NCBI GenBank assembly: GCA_905250115.1
Contig: CAJNOI010000227.1
Span: 26,567 to 90,566, forward strand
Reading direction: 5' to 3'
DNA: 64,000 bases
Source of the DNA: Adineta steineri
Lineage: Eukaryota; Rotifera; Eurotatoria; Adinetida; Adinetidae
In this document: piece by piece, positions 47,440-57,037 of the stretch
Layout of the letters: the number at the start of each line of letters is the position of its first letter
Position numbering within the stretch: position 1 is the first letter of the stretch
Translations under genes and position numbers: made by a program
Notes under the pieces: generated by a model
The model's database searches: none
What the model saw: only the letters and a program-made list of their open reading frames with translations
Told to the model about the DNA's origin: nothing

Positions 47440-47897
47440 CTGCATCGCAAACAATCCCTAATATTATGTTTATTAAAAAATGTCCGAAGTTTGTATGAGC
47501 TTCTTTAGCAGCTTCAAGACCATCAAATGTTTTTCTTATTGAGCACACTAAACCAATAAAAAGATCTATATCCTCTTCAAAATCTCTCTACAATCTTTCG
47601 AAAGCCAGTACTCTTGACATCACTTGAAGAATCGATAATAATTTTGCTCTCTTAAAAGAGCACCTCAGGCCGACTACTTCCAAATATCGTGCGACGTTTT
47701 CTGGATATTATATTTCAAGGTCACCGTATCTAATCTTCACTATGCCGAAGCTTTTGGGATATTTATTGTCGATCAGTCAATGAATCTCTTATTTCTGCAA
47801 TCATTTCATCGCGTATCTCGCGATAAGTGATATATCGAATTTTATTCACAAATCGTTGCTCTTCTAAATCATTAAGGAGATTATCCATTTTGATTTG
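47440..47897 (-). pseudogene. Decayed coding stretch of unknown family
   Basis: On the minus strand MDNLLNDLEEQRFVNK and REIRDEMIAEIRDSLTD are followed after interruptions by VARYLEVVGLRCSFKRAK, LQVMSRVLAFERL, a stop, then EEDIDLFIGLVCSIRKTF and LEAAKEAHTNFGHFLI. The amino-acid usage is protein-like and helix-rich, far from what random AT-rich sequence gives. Several stops and one or more frame changes make it a likely pseudogene. I do not recognise the family. Confidence 0.35.
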
Positions 47898-48340
47898 ATA
47901 AGTTAATGTATTATAGACTTGGTTTGGTTTAGTTTAGTTGATATTTATTTTAAATTTTAACGCAATCAAAAAAGTTAGTTGAGCGAATGACAGACCTACA
48001 AAATACAAATGAAATAATACAGCTTGAGTATGACTGTTACTATACGACAATTCTGGTCTATCTTCTTTCTATATTTCTCTTACTAGTACGTGTGCACATG
48101 TACTCATAGCTTTCGTCCCCTTCTTCTCTTTGTTTTTTTTATCTTTGCTCTTGTTCATTAGTAGTGATTCTTCTTTTATCACGAATAAGCACGTTATCAA
48201 GTTCTCACAAGCGCTCTGCCAGATTAGATCATAACAATAGCGAGTGCGAACTGTTCCGAGTAGATAATGCTCTACTCTGACACAATGCACATTAAAAACC
48301 ACTTTAAATCGATTTAATCTGATGTATTATACTTCGAAGC

Positions 48341-48440
48341 NNNNNNNNNNNNNNNNNNNNNNNNNNNNNNNNNNNNNNNNNNNNNNNNNNNNNNNNNNNN
48401 NNNNNNNNNNNNNNNNNNNNNNNNNNNNNNNNNNNNNNNN
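48341..48440. other. Assembly gap (100 N)
   Basis: Exactly 100 N, a placeholder of unknown true length. It interrupts the aerolysin-fold gene. Confidence 0.95.
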
Positions 48441-48962
48441 TGTAAGTTTTTTATGTGGAGGAATATAAAGTGTATATGTTTCTTTATGCTTTTGCTGCTC
48501 GGACTTTGATTCAGTTATTTCGGATTCCAAATTTACTTTCATAGTCACTTCAATATCAGCAATACCTTTCACGCCAAATGAAGAACATATTCCCATTTCC
48601 AGGCCCATCGTGACACGCGAAGTAGCTTCCCACGTCGTTCCTACTTCCAGCTCTTCTGTCTTTTCTATGTCTTTCTCAGTCTCATTTATCACTTCACCTT
48701 CATAGCGCATTTTTGCTTCACTTTTTTCAAACTCTTCTGCCGGTTTCAGTTGCAAATCATATTTTAAGTTGTTGGCGTTTTTGCGCATTTCTTTATCGTC
48801 ATCTCCAGGCATAACAACTCTTGAACCACCGCCGTTTGCATTCTAACAAACGGGAAAAGGAACTAATTGATTGAATACGACTCCAGCGAAATTAATACTT
48901 ACCTTTGAAGTGTATTTGCCCCACTCTTCAGCCAATTCTTTAAATGTTGTCGATTTAGACAT
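48441..48962 (-). CDS. Partial aerolysin-fold (ETX/MTX2-like) protein, cut by an assembly gap
   Basis: Exon 1 (48903-48962) begins MSKSTTFKELAEEWGKYTSK. A 60-base GT/AG intron (48843-48902) leads in phase 0 to exon 2, which runs into the gap at 48440. Exon 2 shows alternating Ser/Thr/Glu strands (YEGEVINETEKDIEKTEEL, TTWEATSRVTMGLEM, ESEITESKSEQQKHKETY) and an IPPHKKL turn. This pattern is typical of the long beta-strands of aerolysin/ETX-MTX2-type pore-forming domains, which animals also encode as host proteins. No signal peptide is seen. The part beyond the gap is unknown, so I cannot say whether the gene is whole. Confidence 0.5.
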
Positions 48963-49890
48963 CACTTGCGTGTGATAGTTCGAACCTGAAAGTTCAATAA
49001 GAATTGCGATTGATTTAGTTCAGATATGATTACTTTAAGTGAAGAGCTAGATTACAAAGGTAACCGAGTATGCGTGTTTCAGAACTGATGATCTTGTCTT
49101 TCTTTCTATCCTTTTTTCTACCTTGCTTTTCCAACAGTTAAAAAGAAGAAAGAAAAATCGACAGCTTCTTGATGCACGCTCTGCGGACGACATAAAACTG
49201 CAACTTGATACCACCTTACTCTTAGAAAATCGGAGTAATAAGCTGTCTAATTCTTTGGAGACTGTTCGCCGCTCCCTCAAACGTCCCATCCTCTCAAAAA
49301 CTTGAACGCTACACTTTATGATTACAGTTGATAGAACTTCATCAGAAACCTTTAAAGACGAACATTTACCTCATTCTAGTGTATCTTTGTAAATTAAAAC
49401 GATGACGATCAAGTGTTTCTGCAAGACTAACCCCACGTAAAGAAAGAGGAAAAGTTTCTCCTGTTCTCTACAGAAAGATCATACAGGACGATTCAAACAA
49501 TGTGTGATTAAGGAAGGAGGCCGGATCATCCATATTAAAATGGATAAATAGCTTCGAAGTCAGATAAAATGTATTGAAAAGGGGAAGACTGCAACTATTG
49601 CTTAGTATAAACATTTTAAATGTATGTACAAACGATCTTCCGTAGCATAAAGTAGATTTTCTTCGATTTTTGAGCTTACTCTACGGCATACTACAAACAT
49701 TTACTTCGAATGCTGAAGTAAGTATTTATGTGCGAAGTATTGCATGACATAGAAAAATCGATGTATAAATAATTTGGATATACTTACGATGACAGCTAAC
49801 GCTGGAGTTTAGTGAAGTTGCTTATGTGTATACCGAGGACCAGCTACCTCAGGTATTTATATTCAGTGAGGTAGTCGAGTGTTTTCTTGT
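48963..49890. other. Intergenic stretch with one possible plus-strand exon
   Basis: After an acceptor-like CTTTTCCAACAG at 49138 the plus strand stays open for about 55 codons (KRRKKNRQLLDARSADDIK, then NRSNKLSNSLETVRRSLK) to a stop at 49305. It could be a last exon of an unidentified gene; no upstream exon in compatible phase was found. Confidence 0.25.
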
Positions 49891-49891
49891 C

Positions 49892-50100
49892 GGTAACACT
49901 TATTCATGACAATGAATCAGCCATGCTGTCACATACATGTCATGAAAACATAAGCGTAGGAAAATGTTTTCATTACTCACACACAGCTGCGTAGTGTGTG
50001 AATAATGAAAAACAGGTGTGCGTAAAACATTTTCCTACGCCTATGTTTTCATGACATGTATGTGACAGCACGGTTGATTCATTGTCATGAATAAGTGTTA
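49892..50100. repeat. Near-perfect palindrome of about 210 bp
   Basis: Arms of about 90 bases match at well over 90%: GTAACACTTATTCATGACAA on the left and its inverse at the right end, GACATGTATGTGACAGCA against TGCTGTCACATACATGTC, and GAAAATGTTTTC near the loop. It sits just beyond the 3' end of the Penelope-like element. Confidence 0.8.
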
Positions 50101-50109
50101 CGGATTAAC

Positions 50110-52268
50110 CTTACTTCTCAATTAGACTCTCTCAAGATAAATATATAATAACAAAAATATGAAATTATTTTGCAGAATTTTATTGACCGGTTTCTGTCAA
50201 GTTATCACTTGACTTCATCAGAAAATTACAAAATACATTGCACAAAATACTAACAACGACAGAAAAATTTATTTAATAAAGAGTGTGATATAAGAAAACG
50301 GTTGGTTAGAAGATCATTGTAGCAAGTCTTCCTGGATCGTAATCGGTGTACCTTGTACTATTTTAGTATTTAGAATTAAAAAACTCTATTACTTCTGTTC
50401 TTTATTCTTTCGATTCAGAACGGTAATAAATTATTTATGAGAAATAATAAGTTATTTATGAATTCCAAATGAGAAGTTATTAGAAATAAAATACCTCTAT
50501 TAGTTGACTCATGAAGGGAATATGTTGTTTATTAATTCTAATATACGATTAGAACAACTCTATTACCTAATTCATGAAAGAATATGTCATCTCTTAACTC
50601 CAATTTAATTGAGAACGACAAAGCATGAAGAGAGTATGTTATTTATTCATTAGAACTAAAACAGCTCTATTACTTAATAAGAATAATATGTTATTTATCA
50701 ATTCCAATTAAAGATTTGTTTGGTTTCTTTTTGACTAGATAATCTTGAAGATTATGCAATCTTTTAGAACCTACAACAGGTTTCATATTACCAATGGCTG
50801 TATCTAAGAAACAAGTATTCCAAAGTTCCTGAAATCTTGTTGAAAAATTATGCATTCCTTTTGTAAAAGAAAAATGACATAATATATGTACTTCAAAATC
50901 AATTCCAGCCTATTTCGTAATATTATTATTATTATTATCTACAGTTTCTAAAAAGATTTTCCTGATATTTAAGTAATTCTTTCTAGTAGGTACTGCACAT
51001 TGAAATGTCTGTAAGACTCTTTCAAATTGTTTAAGAATAAAAGATAAAGGATATCTATTTAATAATAGCGACATACATATATGTATTTCCTCACGTTTAA
51101 ACGCTTCGAAACTTGAAGAATATCGTATTGCTCTAGTGTAAGCTACACAAGGAATATTCTTCTTTATATGCTGTGCATGTACGCTTGTGAAAGGAAGAAA
51201 ATATGGTTCATGTGAAGGTTTATGGAACACTTCAGTCATCAATATCCCTCCTCTATTCTCAAGGTTCACATCAAGGTACTCTGCAGTTGATCCTACACAT
51301 TCAGAAAGTCCAATATTGCTATCGAGCCTATTCCAGAATTTTACAAGACCTTTTAACGTATCTGCATGTACATTTGACATAATGAATAGATCGTCAATAT
51401 ACCTGTAGTATATTGAACATGTTCTTTGAGCCCATTTGAATATTGGACGTTCAACAAAGTATATGTATGTATTTGCTATTGTTAGGATAAGTGGTGATCC
51501 CATTGCTCCACCTCTTATTTGTTTATAATAAGACCCATCAAAATAGAAATAATTATTAGTCATTACAAATCTGGTAAGAGCTAGAATAATTTCTCTTTTA
51601 ACACCATCGATTTGTTTTAAATTAGATGTTTCCATCAAACGTTTAATGGCTGTTACACCTCCTTCTTGTGGTATCATTGTATACAGATTGGTAACATCCA
51701 TTATTATAAATGATGTGGCTGATGTAAGATATCTAGCCGACCATCTTTCTACTTGTTTTATTAATTGAACACCATTCATAATAGTTGAGTCAACTGCTAA
51801 ACGATCAAATAAGGGTCTTAATAAACCATCTAACCATTTAGAAATTTTCATGGTTGGAGATTTAAGACCAGCCATTATTGGTCGTAATGGTGTATTCGGT
51901 TTATGTGCTTTAGGTAAGAAATAGAGATGGGCTAATTCAGCTTCATCTTTATCTACACTTAACATTTTATATTGCTTTTGAGTAATATGTTTGCTAGCCC
52001 ATAAACGATAAAGTAGATCATTCGTTCGATCAACTAAAGATTCAAGTGGGTTTATATTCCCTAAAACTTGATATGCTTTAGTTTTAGTCATATAAATTTG
52101 CGCTTTCATGTTATAGTCATCAGATTTACCAAGATGAAATACTTTAGATTTATCTGTTTTTCTGATGACTATATGTGTAGATTCAAATTTGTTTAACAAA
52201 TTATTAATATCTTTTAATTGCACAGATGTAGGATGTCTATCATGACAATCGATTAAGATCTTTTCTAG
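50110..52268 (-). mobile_element. Penelope-like retroelement, Athena type, incomplete at its 5' side
   Basis: The minus-strand frame ending at 50910 encodes a Penelope-like reverse transcriptase: IRKTDKSKVFHLGK, AHLYFLPKAHKPNTPLRPIM, DVTNLYTMIPQEGG, QIRGGAMGSP and the catalytic YRYIDDLF. No GIY-YIG endonuclease follows, as in bdelloid Athena elements, which add to chromosome ends. The 3' untranslated part runs to about 50110 and contains a candidate hammerhead ribozyme. The 5' side ends abruptly against a LINE at about 52268. The element is incomplete; by sequence divergence I cannot date it. Confidence 0.8.
50183..50235 (-). ncRNA. Candidate hammerhead ribozyme of the Penelope-like element
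   Basis: On the minus strand CTGATGA (50221-50215) is followed by a 7-bp hairpin (GTCAAGT, loop GATA, ACTTGAC) and GAAAC (50194-50190), then CGGTC. This is the hammerhead core order: CUGAUGA, stem II, GAAA, a minimal stem III and the GUC cleavage triplet. Hammerheads with very short stem III are known from Penelope-like elements. The closing of stem II is non-canonical and stem I is AT-rich, so activity is uncertain. Confidence 0.6.
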
Positions 52269-55200
52269 TAACAATGTCACTCTTGTTATCGTTTTGGACA
52301 TATAGCTAAATATTGTAAACAAACACAACACATATGTTCTTATTGTGCTGGTCCTCATCGATACAATGTTTGTGATCAAGAACAACTCACACCTAAGTGT
52401 TCCAATTGTCAAGGTTCACACGAAGCAACCTCTCATGTTTGTCCAAAGTACATAAATGAACAAAAACGTATACAAACAGCAATTGATCGATATTCATATT
52501 CTTCCACTAATATACATCATTCTACACTCTTAAAAATTATCCGATACTTTCATCAACAACTTCACCTATTACTTCTGAAACACTCAATAGTATTACTGAA
52601 GCATGTACGATTGCAACAATAAAAGCTATCGAAAAAATTACTAATCAACTAATTACAATATTCACCAATAAGATGAATAAATTAGTCCAACAAGTCTCAT
52701 CTAAATATCATTTACCACTTGCTGCAACTATGGATTTTATGTCTTGTGAAATTAGTTTTAATTCTGATACTGAAGAAAAGAAAAATGTTCATGATCATTC
52801 ATTAGAGATCTCAAATAATCAAAATCAATTTTCAGCTGTTGATGATGAAATGGTTGATATTCGTGAAACAAATCATGCAAATACAATGCATCAACAATAG
52901 CAACAACAATCTAACACAATGAACAGTAACGGAATTAAACGCACTTCCAACATTGATTCGCCTACTACTTACAACCCGAAACGAACAAATAATGCTAATC
53001 AAAGTACCACAATCAAAACCAATAAATCCAAAACCAAATCTTTAATAATATAATGCATTTTTGTCATGTTAACGCAACTTCAGCAAAAAAATACAAAGAT
53101 GAAATTTTTAATCGTTTTGGTAAAATGGATATTATTTCAATTAATGAGACAAATTTACATGAAAAAAACTCAATTTCAATTACCTGGATTTAATATTTTT
53201 CGTTTCGATCGTTCTATTAAAAAAGGTGGTGGTGTTCTTCTTGTAATAAGAAAGGAGATATCATGTTATGAAGTTTTTTCTCAAAATATTGACAACAATG
53301 AATGTGTTGCTGTACAAATAAGTACACAAAGTGGTACACTTTTAATCTGCTCTCTTTATATACCACTTCAAATAAAAATTTCTTCACGATTATTTGATCA
53401 ACTTCTAAATATAAATAATAATTGTTTAATAATGGGACACCTTAATGCAGCATCAACTTTATTAGGTTCACGTAAAACAAATAGTAAACGAATTCAATTA
53501 CAAGACTTATTAAATAACACTGCATTCTCTTGTATCGATGATAATATAACCACATATGAACGAAATAATTACGAAGAAAAATTAGATTGAATTCTAGCAA
53601 CTCGACCTATTATCTTCTGTATCAATAAGGTTAATACTCATATGCCTCTTGGTACTGTTAGTGGTCATAAACCTTTAACATTTGATTTAATGATAATGGC
53701 TGATGATAAACCACCATCACCACGAATTCAATTTTCATTTAAGTTAGCAAATTGGTCTCTTTATCGTCATATTTTGAATGAAAAGTTAATGCAATGGGAT
53801 GTGAATCGTAAAATAGTTTCTACAAATGATATCGATGAATATACAACTTTTATTAGTGAAAGTATTGTAGCAGCAGCTCGCTCATCTATTCCTCAAAGTT
53901 CTGGTAAAATTAACATTGAAATAAGTCCAGTCACCAAACGTCTCATCAATCTAAAACATCAATTCTATCGTAGTTGGAAGAAATATGGTGTAGGAAAAAA
54001 TCAGTATTATCGTTACGAAATGATCGAATTGCTCGTCTGAAAAGAATATTCCACTCTCTTACAACAAAACAAATGAATACAGGAAAAGTATGGGCACTTA
54101 TTCGAAAATATCATAACAAAAGAATTAAACAAAAGATTACATCTGTTTTAAAATATGAACAATTTAAAGCAAATAGTGATCTTGAAAAAGCAAATATGTT
54201 TGCAACATACTTTGAGAATGATATTTATACAAGTACACCTGATACATCTGCCTTTCACATCCATGTGAGTGAAGTAGTTAAGACAATTAAGAAATCAATT
54301 AGTACTTCATCAATCAATAGTCAAAGTTTTCAAGTTATAACACCAAAAGAACTTAAATTCATCCTGAAGAAATTACCAAATTCGGCAGCAGGTCCAGATA
54401 ACGTAGATAATCGATGTTCAAAGAATTTCACCAAATCACTCGTTGATCATTTACTCAATTTAATGAATGCAAGTTTAAGACTTGGTTATGTACCAAGTTC
54501 TTGGAAAACGGCATTTATTATTTTATTACTTAAACCAGGAAAAGATCGATCTCAAGTATCAAGTTATCGACCTATTAGTTTACTCAGTTGAGAATGGGGA
54601 AAGTTCTCGAAAAGATCATCAAACAAAGACTTTCAACAGAACTCAAACGACGCAACATCTTACCTCGTCATCAAGCTGGTTTTTTAGAAGGCAAATCTAC
54701 TATGTACAATATTTTAAGATTAAACCGTTGTGCTCAACAAGCGCTTGATCGAAATCATCATGCTGCTGTAATCTTTTTTGATATAAAATCAGCTTTCGAC
54801 AGCGTATGGCATGATGGTTTGATTTACAAGATGAATGACTTTCGTATACCGGTATATTTTATTCGTTGGATAATATCATTCTTATGCAAAAGAACAGCAC
54901 AAACTGAACTTGAAAATCAGCTTTCTCATTCATTTGAAATTAAAAATGAAACACCTCAAGGCAGTCCATTGTCACCTCTTCTTTATATTTTATTTACATC
55001 AGATTCAATGAATTCTATTCCATCTCAAGTTGATTACGGACTTTTTGCAGATGATACTGCAATTTTTACTTCGAGTAATACAACATCTAGGGTTCGTGAT
55101 CGATTACAAGAATCTATTGATCAATTTGTACTATGGTGTCACCCATGGAAACTTGTTATTCAGCCTACAAAAACGGAACTTATACATTTTTCACCTCATT

Positions 55201-55790
55201 CTCGTAAAAAATATTCAAACCCTATTCATCTCAAAGTATCAAATAATGATATACGACCACAACCATTTGCACGCTATCTTGGAACTAGTTTTGATAAACA
55301 ATTACGTTGGCAAGAACATGTGAAACATATTGAAACAAGAATTCAATCTCGTATAAACTTACTTCGATTTTTTGAATAGGATTACTCCTGATTCAAATGA
55401 AACGATCATGCTCAATATATATAAGTCATTGATTCGACCAATATTAACCTATGGTTCTTCGGTTCTTCTACATGCTGAAGATAAATTATGGAACAGATTA
55501 CAAATTGCTCAAAATAAATCAATTCGAGCAGCACTTAATATACCTCATTTTGTTTCAACTACTTATATACATCAAATAACCAATATTCCATATATTCGTT
55601 CATATGTCACAAATCTTACTGAAAGAGCACTCACAAGAAGTCAACAATTGGAAGATACAGTAACTGAACAAAACTTAGTCTCTCTACTTAATTGAATACA
55701 ATGAGATAAATATAACATCGAATTGTTTTTTTTTATCTCTATTACTATTATTATCGTTTTTGTTTGTTTTTTTTACTATGTTAAAAGCAA
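52268..55790 (+). mobile_element. LINE, Jockey/I-like, 5'-truncated and interrupted
   Basis: The 5' end starts inside ORF1, at its zinc knuckles (CHSCYRFGHIAKYC, CSYCAGPHRYNVC, CSNCQGSHEATSHVC). ORF1 shifts frame near 52530 and ends at 52900. ORF2 opens near 53053 (MHFCHVNATSAKKYKDE) with an APE-type endonuclease (IISINETNLHEKN, GGGVLLVIRKEI, GTVSGHKPLTFDL) and a reverse transcriptase (SYRPISLLS, FFDIKSAFDSVWHDG, TPQGSPLSPLLY, and FADD at about 55043). Breaks in ORF2: frame changes near 53175, 54000, 54590 and 55370, and an in-frame TGA at 53588. The last open part ends at 55695, followed by a T-rich 3' stretch. It is dead but fairly young, as all domains can still be read. Confidence 0.85.
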
Positions 55791-55923
55791 AAGACCTGTA
55801 TGTCAAGAGCTTTCATTTTCTTCAAGGTTAACAAATAAACCTGTTGTCATCACATGGTTGATTAAAAGAAGTACAAGCAAATCATTTAGAGTATGAATGG
55901 AAAAAAAATGTTGATCTACATTG

Positions 55924-55929
55924 TTTATT
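55924..55929 (-). promoter_or_regulatory. Polyadenylation signal of the receptor gene
   Basis: AATAAA on the minus strand, 24 bases beyond the TGA at 55953-55955. It supports the third exon as terminal. Confidence 0.5.
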
Positions 55930-55952
55930 AAAGTTCATTTGGGTTGATTCCG

Positions 55953-57037
55953 TCAGATTCGAGGATCATTTGCTTGAGTAATTCGCATTGATGGATTGAC
56001 TCGATTAGTTCGGGACAATTCAATGTGTTCTTTTGGTTGAAAACGATTCATCCATCGTTTCGGAACGATTAATGCAAATAGTTCACGACGAAAACTTGGT
56101 GCTGTCAATGTGTAAACATAGAAAGTTAACTAAAATCACATATGATAAAACAGTAAATCTATATAGATATTACATTCTTACTGCATTAAATATGAAGGTA
56201 CCAAAACTGCCCGTTGCTGTTGAAGCTAAAGCCTCTGCTGCAACACGATATGCTGATTTACTTGATGGTGAATCGTATTGTGTTACTGTCAGATAGACAA
56301 AATTGGTAACAAAGGGAAGTGCTGTTATAATGTATAGCGTCACTTGTCCGATAAGCATAGCTGCAAGCTGAAGATCTCTTTTACGTAGATGAACCTAGAT
56401 GAGACATAAAGAACAATGTATATTCTAAAGGATAGTATTTTTCTCCTACTCGTTGATGACCAATTCGTTTAGTATTTTGTTTCAATCGCCATATAATCAA
56501 TGCGCTTAATGCACTCATTAGTAAAGCGGGAGTTCCAAAATTAAATGCGAATAAAACGGTCGTATCCATTATTCGTTCTACTGCCAAACTAACATTACAT
56601 TGCCGTGCTTGAGGAAGTGCGTCATAAACTATCAGTAGGTAGATTGATAAACAAGCACAACTGGTAATGGTTATGCCCATAACTTTAATTGCTACACTTG
56701 CTCGACTGGCCAATTGAGAACCAGTCAGTATATAATAACGAATTTTACAATATGCCGAATTATATGTTAATGGATTATTGGTGAGAAAAGCACCCAGCAT
56801 ACTAATAAACAGACCCCATATTAAACACTGTAAATTAGCCCACGAACTTGCATGAAAATAAATAGCACATGAATTTGTGCGCATTGCTGGACGAAGAAAT
56901 ATGGCAATATTTAATATACATCCAGTCATGCTAAGTGTCAGAAGAATTGGTTGACCAATATGTTGTATTCCAATACGAGCAGCATTTAATCTAGCTACAG
57001 CTGGATCGATGGTAGTCGTTGATATATTGTTACTCAT
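55953..57037 (-). CDS. Rhodopsin-type G-protein-coupled receptor lacking the TM3/DRY segment
   Basis: Three exons on the minus strand, 56450-57037, 56182-56394 and 55953-56129, are joined by introns of 55 and 52 bases with GT/AG ends and phase 0; total 325 residues. TM1 is near GQPILLTLSMTGCILNIAIF, TM2 includes WANLQCLIWGLFISML, TM6 is AAMLIGQVTLYIITALPF, and TM7 ends FNALTFYVYTLTAPSFRREL, which is the bdelloid form of the NPxxY-helix 8 region. After CKIRYYILTGSQLASR, where family members continue with TM3 and a DRY-like motif, the sequence goes straight to the TM4-like ASVAIKVMGITITSC. About 25-30 residues including the G-protein coupling motif are missing, in frame. AATAAA lies on the minus strand at 55924-55929, 24 bases after the stop. 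Confidence 0.75.

Noticed and set aside
49047-49289. Minus-strand 80-codon frame
   Set aside because: It is the shadow of the more protein-like plus-strand frame after the acceptor at 49138, and neither is well supported.
50910-52412. Start of the Penelope-like reading frame at its upstream-most Met
   Set aside because: The first 45 or so codons lie in the antisense of the LINE zinc knuckles, so they are not part of the retroelement.
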